64,000 nt of DNA, taken from assembly GCF_008386695.1 (NCBI RefSeq), contig NZ_VUOC01000002.1:62001-126000 (forward strand), given 5' to 3'. This document shows, one piece after another, positions 27,438 to 35,902 of the stretch. The translations under genes and the position numbers were made by a program. The notes beneath the pieces are model-generated. The model worked only from the letters and a program-made list of their open reading frames with translations, was not told the DNA's origin and searched no databases. This DNA is from Chitinophaga agrisoli (GTDB lineage: Bacteria; Bacteroidota; Bacteroidia; Chitinophagales; Chitinophagaceae). Position 1 is the stretch's first letter. Each line of letters begins with the position of its first letter.

Positions 27438-28781
27438 ATGGCTTTTGGATTCATGGCTGCCATCCGTAACAGGCATTTTAATTCATTACTGGGCAATGTA
27501 GTGATGGCTTTCTTCAACGTATTGTCTTTTTCCCTGCTGGTACGCCTGCTGTCCCTTACCGCTTTTGGGGAATGGGTGCTGTTCATTGGTACCTATAATC
27601 TACTGGATCAGGTCCGTACCGCCCTGTTGCAATCAGGGCTTATTAAGTTCTATGCCGGTGTGGAGGAAGAAACCGGCCGCCGTGTTACCGGCGCGGCCTG
27701 GTACATTTCCCTGGTGCTCACCCTTAGTTATGTAGCGCTTTCCTTTGTTGTATACTTTGTGGCTTATAACCGCTTCAATGATACCTGGCACCTGTTCATT
27801 CAGTGGCTGGGATTGCTCTCCCTTTTTTCCCTGCCCATGAACTTTGCCACCTGGGTATTACAGGCGGAGCACCGTTTTGAGAAGATCGTGCTGGTAAGGC
27901 TCATGCAGAACGGTTCCTTCCTGCTGTTGCTGGGGGGCTTATACCTGGCGGGAATGGTTACCCTGCCCAATGTACTGTATGCCTATTGCGGCTCTATGTC
28001 GCTGGCCAGCCTGTACTGCCTGCTGCGTAAATGGACGCGCATCCGCACCATTTTCTTCCGCACCAAAGCGCAGGCGCAGGAACTGTTCCGTTTTGGGAAA
28101 CATATCGTGGGCAGTATGGTCTCATCTTCCCTGCTCAATTATTCTGATACCCTGGTCATCCGCACTTTGCTGAACCCGGCGGCGGTTGCTATTTACAGTA
28201 TACCGCAAAAGTTCATGGAGGTGATAGAGATCATCCTGCGCAGTTTTGTGGCCACCGCGCAGCCTACCCTCTCCAGCGCGGCCAACCGGCACGACTATGC
28301 TGCCGTAGCCAAAGCTTTTGCAAAATATACCGGTACCGTTACCCTGCTCATCCTTCCCTTTATTATAGGTTTGCTGCTGTTTACGCAACCCCTCATCATT
28401 ATACTGGCAGACCGTGCCTACCTGGGCGCTACAGATATTGTACGCATTATACTGCTTTCTGCTATATTCTGGCCCATGGACCGTTTCATAGGCGTTACGC
28501 TGGATATGATCAACCTGCCCCAGATCAATTTCTATAAGAACTTCCTGAAACTGGTGTTAAATGTTGCCTGCGATATCCTGTTTGTATGGATCTATACAGA
28601 TATCCGTTCCGTAGCGCTGGCCTCTTTCCTGAACGTGATCTTTGCCGTGGTGTTTGGATACTATTTTATGAAACAACGCCTGGATGTAAAACTGCGGGAT
28701 ATCTGGGACCTGGGTATACAGGAATGTAAAAGACTGTTGGCGAAAGTGATGCGTAAAGCCGCGGTGGCGGATGAGGTATAG
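27438..28781 (+). CDS. Polysaccharide flippase, Wzx-like (MOP/MATE superfamily)
   Basis: This 447-residue integral membrane protein has about 12 hydrophobic segments. The N-terminal pattern RHFNSLLGNVVMAFFNVLSFSLLVRLLSLTAFGEWVLFIGTYNLLDQVRTALLQ (split here as seen) is characteristic of lipopolysaccharide-type flippases, as are FGKHIVGSMVSSSLLNYSDTLVI and the central loop PQKFMEVIEIILRSFVATAQP. It should move the lipid-linked repeat unit to the periplasmic face of the inner membrane. It is transcribed alone, convergent with the leftward EPS operon. An 11-bp-period array starts right at its stop codon. Confidence 0.88.
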   Translation: MAFGFMAAIRNRHFNSLLGNVVMAFFNVLSFSLLVRLLSLTAFGEWVLFIGTYNLLDQVRTALLQSGLIKFYAGVEEETGRRVTGAAWYISLVLTLSYVALSFVVYFVAYNRFNDTWHLFIQWLGLLSLFSLPMNFATWVLQAEHRFEKIVLVRLMQNGSFLLLLGGLYLAGMVTLPNVLYAYCGSMSLASLYCLLRKWTRIRTIFFRTKAQAQELFRFGKHIVGSMVSSSLLNYSDTLVIRTLLNPAAVAIYSIPQKFMEVIEIILRSFVATAQPTLSSAANRHDYAAVAKAFAKYTGTVTLLILPFIIGLLLFTQPLIIILADRAYLGATDIVRIILLSAIFWPMDRFIGVTLDMINLPQINFYKNFLKLVLNVACDILFVWIYTDIRSVALASFLNVIFAVVFGYYFMKQRLDVKLRDIWDLGIQECKRLLAKVMRKAAVADEV

Positions 28782-28899
28782 GGCAAACGACAGCGCAAAT
28801 ACAGCGCACATACGGTGCAACCTCAAGTTAGCAGTGGACTAAACGTGGACAAAAGGTGGACTTAACCTGGACTTGATGTGGGGTTGAGATGGTTAATAT
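28779..28899. repeat. 11-bp period tandem array downstream of wzx
   Basis: Eleven consecutive 11-bp units can be laid out from the stop codon of wzx. The clearest are GTGGAC-starting units at 28834, 28845 and 28856 with CTGGAC at 28867 and GTGGGG at 28878. Two ACAGCGCA units lie at 28790 and 28801. The remaining units are degenerate but keep the register. Confidence 0.7.
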
Positions 28900-28912
28900 A
28901 CGATCAAAAAGT

Positions 28913-28958
28913 AAAGGGAGGCCTTTCCAAAACCTCATCTACTGAGTGGCCCCCCTTT
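28913..28958. terminator. Bidirectional hairpin between wzx and the GT14 gene
   Basis: AAAGGGAGGCC (28913-28923) pairs with GGCCCCCCTTT (28948-28958), with one A-C mismatch and a 24-base loop. It is preceded by a CAAAAAG run that acts as a U tract for leftward transcription. It separates convergent genes. Confidence 0.55.
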
Positions 28959-28965
28959 GGTTATC

Positions 28966-29012
28966 TAAAGTTGACCTTGGTTATGCCAGGTCTTTAGTTG
29001 GCCTTAGTTATA
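28966..29012. repeat. Imperfect direct repeat overlapping the GT14 stop codon
   Basis: Two 20-base units, TAAAGTTGACCTTGGTTATG at 28966 and TTTAGTTGGCCTTAGTTATA at 28993, are 27 bases apart and agree at most positions. The second contains the stop codon of the leftward glycosyltransferase gene (29006-29004). Confidence 0.5.
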
Positions 29013-29879
29013 TTCTTTCTCTTTATCAGCCAGCAGCACTTCTGTATCCAGCCGGTTCATAATGGCTGCTCCCTGCTGCATATCAAATTTACGGGCAAAT
29101 AGCTTGCCGGACGCTATCAATGCCGCCATATCTTCCGGGCCAAAAGTTTTGGGATGTTCCAACCCTGCCGCCCAGTCAATATAATGCAGGTTATCCCCCG
29201 TTACATGCGAACGATAGCTGGCATCGTTCATCAGGATGGTCTGTAGCAGAAATTCGTCAGAGCCCCAGGAGAGCCGGAAGTACCGCCGCATAGCGGCATG
29301 TTTCCTTTCAAAGGCCAGGCAGTAAGCTACACAATCCATTGTCAGCGTCCACCAGGCAGAGCCGCAATACAGCTTATACCCCAGCGGGAATTTACGCTTA
29401 GGCAATAAGGCAGTGAGCAGGCTGCCAAATTTATACTTACCTGGGAAATTATATTCTACAAAATGGTAGTTGTTCATTTTGCTCATCATAGGCGCCAGCG
29501 CCTGGTCAGAGATCACATTTATGAACTGCCGGCCGCTGCCAGCCTGGCTGCACAGGAGATCATAGATCTCCCCGGCTGGTTTCAGCAGGTAATCCTGCGC
29601 GCTTAACAGTGTTACGTAGGCATAGGGCGTGCCGCTGTCTACCACGGCCTGCATGCCGTTCAGCGTGGCCTGTAATATGCTCCAGCCGGCCCAGGTTACT
29701 TTTACCCGCTGCTGTACGGTGTACACCTGCGGCAGGGAAAGCGCTTCTTCCCAGTCCTGCAATGCGCACTTACCATCTATATGCACATAACAGTCAATAC
29801 CCGGGTGCGCAAGCCTTTGCAGGAGGCGCTGCAGCTGGGCAGGCTGTTTATGGGCCAGTATAATGAATGCTATCTTCAT
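29004..29879 (-). CDS. GT14 (core-2/I-branching type) glycosyltransferase
   Basis: This is a 291-residue enzyme of the beta-1,6-N-acetylglucosaminyltransferase (Branch) family. The N-terminal motif AFIILAHKQPAQLQRLLQRL and CYVHIDGK, the segment VTWAGWSILQATLNGMQAVV and the conserved YVTLLSAQDYLLKP are diagnostic, as is SAWWTLTMDCVAYCL. It probably adds a side-chain or branch sugar to the repeat unit. I start it at ATG 29879, which overlaps the stop codon of the methyltransferase in an ATGA arrangement, rather than at 29897. It is the last gene of the leftward EPS operon. Confidence 0.9.
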   Translation of the reverse strand: MKIAFIILAHKQPAQLQRLLQRLAHPGIDCYVHIDGKCALQDWEEALSLPQVYTVQQRVKVTWAGWSILQATLNGMQAVVDSGTPYAYVTLLSAQDYLLKPAGEIYDLLCSQAGSGRQFINVISDQALAPMMSKMNNYHFVEYNFPGKYKFGSLLTALLPKRKFPLGYKLYCGSAWWTLTMDCVAYCLAFERKHAAMRRYFRLSWGSDEFLLQTILMNDASYRSHVTGDNLHYIDWAAGLEHPKTFGPEDMAALIASGKLFARKFDMQQGAAIMNRLDTEVLLADKEKEYN

Positions 29880-30634
29880 AGACCTGCCTTCTTCCACACT
29901 GTATTAAACCCACCGGTGCAACCAATAGGCAGCCATTCCGCTACCTGGCAGTCTACTACCTGCAGGAATTTGATGCGTTTGGTGAACAGGGAAAAAGGAA
30001 ATACATCCTCCACAAAATTCGTCTTGGCAAACTGTATGATCTCAAAATCGTGGGCGGTGGCCAGCTGCTGCAGGTCTTTACGGGTAAAGAACTGCACATG
30101 GTCCAGGTTATCTGCCTGTGACTGTACAGTGGTGCCTTTAAAGCCCAATCCCTTTTTAATATTATTGATGAACGCCCACAGTTTGGGGTTATTGCGTGCT
30201 TTTAACATGGGTTTGGTCACACACACTTCCCGGGGCCCGTTACCATTAGGTACGGTTACGATCAATACGCCTTCCGGTTTCAGGGTGGCGGCGATGGTAC
30301 GCAACAATACGCCTGGCTGGTGCAGGTGCTCCAGCACTTCGCTGCATATCACAGCGTCATACTGCTGCCCTTGCGCCGTGAGCTCCTCTGCGCTCACCGC
30401 TTCAAACCGTACATTGGGCAGGCGATTCCTGGAGCGGGCCACCGCAATGGTCTTATCGCTGATGTCCACGCCCAGTACGTTGTACCCAAACTGGCCCAGG
30501 TGACGGCTTATTACGCCGTTGCCACAGCCCACGTCCAGTACGCGGCCACCGGCAGGGATACTTTTCTCCAGGCAGGCGGCAATGAAATTAAGTCGTTTAA
30601 TGTCGGCTATACGTTCGTATTCGTAGGTGATCAT
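29876..30634 (-). CDS. Class I SAM-dependent methyltransferase of the EPS operon
   Basis: This 252-residue methyltransferase has motif I RVLDVGCGNGVISRHL, acidic motif II VLGVDISDKTI, and the UbiG/COQ5-like DAVICSEVLEHLHQPG. The C-terminal part has aromatic- and Lys-rich segments resembling enzymes that methylate sugars or lipid-linked intermediates. It overlaps the next gene (ATGA) and follows the GT4 gene in the opposite gene order (GT4 lies downstream, 21 bases away). Within the locus, the likely role is to methylate a sugar of the repeat unit; this is inference from position. It is cytoplasmic. Confidence 0.87.
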   Translation of the reverse strand: MITYEYERIADIKRLNFIAACLEKSIPAGGRVLDVGCGNGVISRHLGQFGYNVLGVDISDKTIAVARSRNRLPNVRFEAVSAEELTAQGQQYDAVICSEVLEHLHQPGVLLRTIAATLKPEGVLIVTVPNGNGPREVCVTKPMLKARNNPKLWAFINNIKKGLGFKGTTVQSQADNLDHVQFFTRKDLQQLATAHDFEIIQFAKTNFVEDVFPFSLFTKRIKFLQVVDCQVAEWLPIGCTGGFNTVWKKAGL

Positions 30635-30644
30635 ATGAAAAAAA

Positions 30645-30701
30645 GCTTTTAGCGGTTAGCTTTTAGCGTTGGCTTTATTGGCGCCATCGGCTAACAGCTT
30701 A
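30645..30701. repeat. Heptad TTTTAGC array that encodes the tail of the GT4 protein
   Basis: Units TTTTAGC GGTTAGC TTTTAGC run from about 30647, and a GGCTAAC unit on the opposite strand lies near 30689. The array covers the GT4 stop codon (30658-30656) and encodes its last residues on the minus strand (KANAKS). It belongs to the same heptad family as the intergenic arrays elsewhere in this window. Confidence 0.6.
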
Positions 30702-31849
30702 CTATATATTGTTTCTATTTTCCGGGTCATCCCGGTCACATTATAAGTCGTTTGTACAGTGGCAATCGCCTGGCAGCGGAGCCGGTCCCGCAGGGCCTTA
30801 TCTGCTGCCAGTCTTAATATCGCGGCCGTTAAAGCCTGCGTATCTGTAGCTGGTACCAGCAAACCGTTCCTTTCATGGGCTACGGCCTCACGGGTGCCAT
30901 CCACATCAGTGGCTATTACGGCCTTGCCCATCGCCATGGCTTCCAGCACGCCAATGGGAAAACCTTCCCATAGTGAGGGCAGGCAGTAGACATCCATGGC
31001 GTTCAATACCGCCGGCACATCCTGCCTGAAATCCTGGAACACCACATTAGCATTTATACCCAGCGCCTGCGCAGCATCCCGGGCGGCTTGCTGCAGCTCT
31101 CCCCCGCCTACCATCAGCAGGGTCATATCCGGTTGCTGTTGTACGGCGGCGGCAAAAGCCTTTACCATGGTCACCGGGTCCTTTTGTAAGGTCATGCGGG
31201 CAATATACCCTACCACCAGGTGATGAGCGGGTATACCGCAGGCCATCTTTACATCCGGGTAGCTGGCATCGGGATCAAACTTTAGCAGGTTCACCCCGTT
31301 CTTCACCACCTCTGCCTGGAAACGGCCAAAAGCCGCTAAACCGGTCTGGCGATTGGATTCCGATACGCAGATGTTCACCTGCGCCTTACGGGTAATAAAA
31401 CGCTCCGCAGCTATGCGCATACGCTTCATTACGGGGTGTAATCCCTCGTGGAAAGACCAGCCATGTATGGTATAGATCAGCGGCAGTGCCAGTGAGCGGG
31501 CCGCCCACAGCACATTGGTATTGGCGCGGGTGCCATGCACATGCACCAGGTCTATCTGCTGCTGTTGCATAAAACGCTTTACCTGCTTCCATACGCTGAT
31601 GTCAAATGCTTTTTCACTCTCTATCACGTAAGCCGGTACCTGCATCTGCTCGAGCGCCTGGATCATAGGCCCGCCGGTAAAGGCCAGCACTACCGGCTCA
31701 AAGCGGCTGCGGTCCAAGGTAGACACCAGGTCCAGCACATGGCTCTCGCCTCCGCCGATCTTTCCCTGGCGGATGGTTTGCAGCACACGTATTTTCTTTT
31801 CCGGGTACATGTTCTTAATAGGCTTATAATTTTTTTGTACAACTATCAT
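30656..31849 (-). CDS. GT4 family glycosyltransferase
   Basis: This 397-residue enzyme has the GT-B fold. The N-terminal half starts IRVLQTIRQGKIGGGESHVLDLVSTLDR, with the glycine-rich acceptor loop GGGESH. The C-terminal half has VVGYIARMTLQKDPVTMVKAFA and the E-x7-E donor site in PSLWEGFPIGVLEAMAMGKAVIATDVDGTREAV. It transfers an activated sugar onto the lipid-linked EPS intermediate. ATG 31849 directly follows the asnB-like stop (TAAATG), suggesting translational coupling; ATG 31810 (MYPEKK) is a good alternative that starts at the fold boundary. The last residues are encoded within a heptad repeat. Confidence 0.93.
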   Translation of the reverse strand: MIVVQKNYKPIKNMYPEKKIRVLQTIRQGKIGGGESHVLDLVSTLDRSRFEPVVLAFTGGPMIQALEQMQVPAYVIESEKAFDISVWKQVKRFMQQQQIDLVHVHGTRANTNVLWAARSLALPLIYTIHGWSFHEGLHPVMKRMRIAAERFITRKAQVNICVSESNRQTGLAAFGRFQAEVVKNGVNLLKFDPDASYPDVKMACGIPAHHLVVGYIARMTLQKDPVTMVKAFAAAVQQQPDMTLLMVGGGELQQAARDAAQALGINANVVFQDFRQDVPAVLNAMDVYCLPSLWEGFPIGVLEAMAMGKAVIATDVDGTREAVAHERNGLLVPATDTQALTAAILRLAADKALRDRLRCQAIATVQTTYNVTGMTRKIETIYSKLLADGANKANAKS

Positions 31850-33748
31850 TTACAATTTCTCCATCCAACGGTCATACCATAACTGGAACACCAGTATGTT
31901 CCACAGTTTCTGATGGCTTACATTGCCGCCGGTCAGGTACCGGTCCATCAATGCCTGTACATGCGGCACGTTGAATAAACCGGATTTGTTCAGCCGTTCC
32001 GGCGCCAGGTAATATTGCATCTGTTCCCGCAGCTCATCCTTGAACCATTCTTGCAAGGGGGCGATGAAAGGCCGTTTGGGGCGATCCATGAGTGATTGCG
32101 GGATGTATTTATGTACGATCGTTTTCAGGATGTATTTATTGGTCTTGTCCTTCACTTTCAGGGAGGCCGGCACCTGCGACAGGAACTCCACCAAACGGTG
32201 GTCCAGCATGGGCTCACGGCCCTCTATGCTCACGCTCATGGTGGCCCGGTCTACCTTTACCAGGTTATTATCTACCAGGAAGGTCTTATAATCAATGGCC
32301 AGCAGTTTGTTCAGCGGATCGTTCACCTCGTTCAGCTCCCCGTTCAGGTCAAAGCTGGTACGGTATTTCTCAGGCGCTACCTGCATATAGTGTTTCACCT
32401 CGCTTTCCGTGAGGTACTGGCTAATGTATTTGAGTGCGTACTGGGGCTGTCCTGCTTTCCAGATCAGCTTCATCTTCTCATAACGCGAAGCGAAGTTGTA
32501 TTGTTTATTAAAATACGGGATCATTTCCGGGTTCAGCATGGACATGGTGTTGCTCAGCAACCCCTGTAGCCGTTTAGAGAACCGGGTATAGCGTAATGAC
32601 TGGTTAAACTTGTTATATCCGGCAAACAGCTCGTCGCCGCCGTCTGCGGAGAGGGCCACTTTTACCTGGCGGGCGGCCAGTTTGCTCACCAGCGTGGTGG
32701 GCACGGTAGAATTATCGGCAAATGGCTCGTCATAGATCTCCGGCAGCTGGTGTAAAATATCCAGCGCATCGGAAGCGCCTACGATCCATTCTGTATGGTC
32801 AGTACCCAGGTGACGGGCAATTTTCTTAGCCTCTGCAGACTCGTCAAACGCCCGCTCCTTATACCCAATAGTAAAGGTCTTGATACGGCTGCCGGAGCCC
32901 GCCTGTATAATAGCGGCCACGCTGGCGCTGTCATACCCGCCGCTCAGGAATACGCCCACCGGCACATCTGCCACCATACGGTAGTTGTATGCGCTTTTCA
33001 TCAGGGCTTCCGTATGCTGTATCACCTCGTGCTGGGAAAGACCGGTGAGGGGCTGCCTGTATGAGTCCAGCACATTCCAGTAGGAGCGTTCTTCCGGCTC
33101 CTGGCCGTTCAGGCGCAGCGTTAGCAAATGCCCGGGCTTTAACTTACGCGTTTGCTTGTAAATGGTATAAGGCGTGGGGATATAGCTGTATTGCAGGAAC
33201 AGTGATACGCTGTTCACGTCTATTTCCTTTTCAAACAGCGGGTGTTCGCACAGGCCTTTCAGCTCAGAGGCAAACAGCAGGGTGCGGCCGTTCCAGAAAT
33301 AGTAAAAAGGTTTCACACCCGCACGGTCGCGCACCATCACCACTTCTTCCCGCTGCTGGTCGTAAATCACAAAGGCAAACATGCCTATGCAATGGTCCAG
33401 TACCTGCTCTTTCCAGGCGTCGTAGCCTTTGATGAGCACTTCCGTATCAGAGCCGGAGTGGAAGGTGTACCCCATCTTTTCCAGCTCTTTCTTTATATCC
33501 TTAAAATTGTAGATCTCACCGTTAAAGATGATGGAATAGTGCTTAAAGTGCATGGGTTGGTGCCCGCCGCTGGAAAGATCCAGGATAGACAGGCGCCGTT
33601 GCCCTAAGCCCACGGTAGCGGCGGGGTGCTCAAACACCTCGTACCCCGCGTCATTGGGGCCGCGGTGTTGCATCACATCCGTCATGCGCTGCAATATGTC
33701 TTTATCGGATTTTTTGGAAAAATCAATAAACCCTGCTATACCACACAT
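31850..33748 (-). CDS. asnB: Asparagine synthase-like glutamine amidotransferase of EPS locus
   Basis: This 632-residue enzyme has the complete class II amidotransferase domain (about 1-190) with the catalytic Cys2 (MCGIAGFIDF). The synthase domain (about 215-600) has the PP-loop FLSGGYDSASVAAI and DGGDELFAGY. It should transfer glutamine nitrogen to a carboxylate. In EPS and O-antigen clusters such AsnB homologues are thought to amidate uronic acids or similar groups rather than make asparagine. That fits its place among glycosyltransferases, but the acceptor here is inference. It is cytoplasmic, full length and coupled to the downstream GT4. The symbol reflects family, not proven function. 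Confidence 0.92.
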   Translation of the reverse strand: MCGIAGFIDFSKKSDKDILQRMTDVMQHRGPNDAGYEVFEHPAATVGLGQRRLSILDLSSGGHQPMHFKHYSIIFNGEIYNFKDIKKELEKMGYTFHSGSDTEVLIKGYDAWKEQVLDHCIGMFAFVIYDQQREEVVMVRDRAGVKPFYYFWNGRTLLFASELKGLCEHPLFEKEIDVNSVSLFLQYSYIPTPYTIYKQTRKLKPGHLLTLRLNGQEPEERSYWNVLDSYRQPLTGLSQHEVIQHTEALMKSAYNYRMVADVPVGVFLSGGYDSASVAAIIQAGSGSRIKTFTIGYKERAFDESAEAKKIARHLGTDHTEWIVGASDALDILHQLPEIYDEPFADNSTVPTTLVSKLAARQVKVALSADGGDELFAGYNKFNQSLRYTRFSKRLQGLLSNTMSMLNPEMIPYFNKQYNFASRYEKMKLIWKAGQPQYALKYISQYLTESEVKHYMQVAPEKYRTSFDLNGELNEVNDPLNKLLAIDYKTFLVDNNLVKVDRATMSVSIEGREPMLDHRLVEFLSQVPASLKVKDKTNKYILKTIVHKYIPQSLMDRPKRPFIAPLQEWFKDELREQMQYYLAPERLNKSGLFNVPHVQALMDRYLTGGNVSHQKLWNILVFQLWYDRWMEKL

Positions 33749-33783
33749 ATCTTTGACTTTAAAAGTGTTTTGTTGATGGATGC

Positions 33784-34710
33784 CTAAGCTTCATACCGCA
33801 TACGTCCGGACTCATTGCGCATATTGGAGAGTATGGCCCTCCAGAATGCCTTCAGGTGTACAGACTCCCGCTGGAGCAGGAATTGCAGCGTGTTTTTAGG
33901 CACGGTTAAGAAAATAAAATACAGCAGGAACACCAGCCGCGCCGGCAGCTGTACATTCCGGCGCATAAACAGGATCCTGTTCCTGGTGATATAATAGGTC
34001 TTCAACGGGCTGTTTTTACCCGTAGACATAGACTCCTTATGATAGATAAGGGATTTGGGCTGATAATAGATCTTATACCCTTTCCGGCGGAACTGCTCGC
34101 ACCAGTCAAACTCCTCGTAGTACAGGAAATACAGTTCCGGCATGGGGCCTACCTGCTCCAATGCCTCCCGGCTTATCATCATGGCGCCGCCATGCGCATA
34201 GGGGGTGGCGCTGATGGTATCGTACTGGCCCTGGTCTTTTTCGCGGCAGCCTATCATGCTGTTACGGCCGGTAAATACGTCTACCGAATGATAACCGGCA
34301 TATTCGATCGTGCCTTTGTCAAAGAAGTAGTGGAACTTGGGGCTTACCACGCCGGCGTCCGGGTATTCCCGGAATACTTCCAGCAGGCCTTCTATCAGCC
34401 CTGGCGTAAACTCCGTATCGTTGTTCACCAGGAACAGGTAGCTGCCGACGGCGGCTTTGATCCCTAAGTTATTCCCTCCGGCAAAGCCCAGGTTCTCCTC
34501 ACTGCGCATCACCTTTACGCTGGGGTATTTGCCAATGATCTCCCGGGTGGGGTCCTCTACGGAGGCATTGTCCACCACGATCACCTCTACCCTGGGATAG
34601 CTGATGCGCTTTAGAGAAGCCAACAGCTCGCAGGTTACCGCCGTATTATTATAGTTTACGGTAACGATGGATACCAGGGGTTGATATTTACTGTTATTTG
34701 TTGGCGACAT
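33784..34710 (-). CDS. GT2 family glycosyltransferase (rhamnosyltransferase-like)
   Basis: This 308-residue GT-A enzyme has the nucleotide-binding N-terminus LVSIVTVNYNNTAVTCELLASL, VEVIVVDNAS, the sequence GFAGGNNLGIKAAVGSYLFLVNNDTEF containing the DxD-like NDTE motif, and GGAMMISREALEQVG. The C-terminal segment RLVFLLYFIFLTVPKNTLQFLL is one hydrophobic helix that may tether it to the membrane. It resembles dTDP-rhamnosyltransferases. It overlaps the upstream GT2 gene by 17 bases. The order in assembly is not known. Confidence 0.92.
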   Translation of the reverse strand: MSPTNNSKYQPLVSIVTVNYNNTAVTCELLASLKRISYPRVEVIVVDNASVEDPTREIIGKYPSVKVMRSEENLGFAGGNNLGIKAAVGSYLFLVNNDTEFTPGLIEGLLEVFREYPDAGVVSPKFHYFFDKGTIEYAGYHSVDVFTGRNSMIGCREKDQGQYDTISATPYAHGGAMMISREALEQVGPMPELYFLYYEEFDWCEQFRRKGYKIYYQPKSLIYHKESMSTGKNSPLKTYYITRNRILFMRRNVQLPARLVFLLYFIFLTVPKNTLQFLLQRESVHLKAFWRAILSNMRNESGRMRYEA

Positions 34711-35902
34711 CTAATAAAGGATTATCGATATCTGTTTTAGTATGTTTCGTATGGATGAACCGGTTGTTGGCGCCTTTAAGGCGGAACAGCAGCCCTATCA
34801 TGATAAAGGCGGCGCGGGGTAAACCCAGCAGCGCGATTAACAGGTAATGGCGGTAAAATCTGGCCGGTATAGGCAACATCAGGCTAATACAGTTGCAGAT
34901 CCACAGCGCCACCCACCAGGCGGCAGGCAACAGCAGGTAGCGTTGCAGTAACAGGTACAGTACCGTTACCATCGTAACCGCTACTAACAACAACAGGCGG
35001 GGCATTAACAGGTTCTGCACTACTGCCAGGTTAAAATAATCCACGCTGCCGCGGAACAGCTCCTGCCAGCCTCTTTTCCAGTACTGGCGCAGGTATACCA
35101 GCTGGCTGGATAACCAGCGCCGGCGCTGGTGCTCAAACACCTCTGCCCGTTCCACCTTTTCATCAAACACATGTGCGTCTTCCAGGTAATAAATGGCATG
35201 GCCGCGGGCAATTACCAGCAGCTGTAATACTTTATCAAAACCGCCGGTGGCGTCTATCTCCTGCATAATACCTTTAATGAGCGGGTAATGGAAAGCCATA
35301 CCGCTACCTATCACGGAGGATGAGAGCCCCATGGCATTGGCGCCTTTGCGGTACAGATGGTTGGCAATGATCTCATTGGCCGCATCGAGTACTGCGAAAG
35401 GCGTGTCCATGTTCTTTGCTACACGTTGTGTCTGAATGGCGTATTCCCCATCCTGGAAAGCGGCGTTCACCAGCTGCAGGAAATCGGGCGCCAGCATATT
35501 ATCGGCATCGCAGATCAGCGCCAGGTCATAATCATCCGGCAGCTGCGCAAAAGCGGCGTTCAGTGATCTTGCCTTGGTACTTTTCTCAAACGCTACGGGT
35601 ATTACCGTGGCGCCGGCGCTCCGCAGCTGCACCAGGGTGTCCGGCTGCAGGGAGTCCGCGATAACTATCACTTCGTACGACCCGGCGGGATAATCCAGCC
35701 GGGAATAACTTTGCACGGTTGAAAGAATGATGCTGTCCTCTTTGTAGGCGGGTATGAGGATGGCAATGTTTGCATAGGTTATACCTTCCTGGCGGCGCTT
35801 CTCTGTTTTGCGCTGCAACCGTCCTGCTATGGACAGTACCAGGTTATATAGTATGCATCCGGCTAAGTAGGTAAGTAAAATAACTTCAATAACAACGGTC
35901 AT
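34694..35902 (-). CDS. Membrane GT2 glycosyltransferase with QxxRW motif
   Basis: This 402-residue protein has an N-terminal TM helix (1-22), a cytosolic GT2 domain (about 45-270) with DAD in LALICDADNM and the QxxRW-type motif HQRRRWLSSQ, and four C-terminal membrane segments (about 290-385). QxxRW is the hallmark of processive beta-glycosyltransferases such as cellulose and hyaluronan synthases. Here it may act on a lipid carrier, because the locus also holds Wzx and Wzy. Its ATG shares one base with the stop codon of the sugar-transferase gene (TAATG). Confidence 0.9.
   Translation of the reverse strand: MTVVIEVILLTYLAGCILYNLVLSIAGRLQRKTEKRRQEGITYANIAILIPAYKEDSIILSTVQSYSRLDYPAGSYEVIVIADSLQPDTLVQLRSAGATVIPVAFEKSTKARSLNAAFAQLPDDYDLALICDADNMLAPDFLQLVNAAFQDGEYAIQTQRVAKNMDTPFAVLDAANEIIANHLYRKGANAMGLSSSVIGSGMAFHYPLIKGIMQEIDATGGFDKVLQLLVIARGHAIYYLEDAHVFDEKVERAEVFEHQRRRWLSSQLVYLRQYWKRGWQELFRGSVDYFNLAVVQNLLMPRLLLLVAVTMVTVLYLLLQRYLLLPAAWWVALWICNCISLMLPIPARFYRHYLLIALLGLPRAAFIMIGLLFRLKGANNRFIHTKHTKTDIDNPLLDVANK

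Noticed and set aside
31850-33748. AsnB homologue as part of a lasso-peptide cluster
   Set aside because: No precursor peptide, B protein or PqqD-like protein is nearby. The neighbours are glycosyltransferases of the EPS operon.
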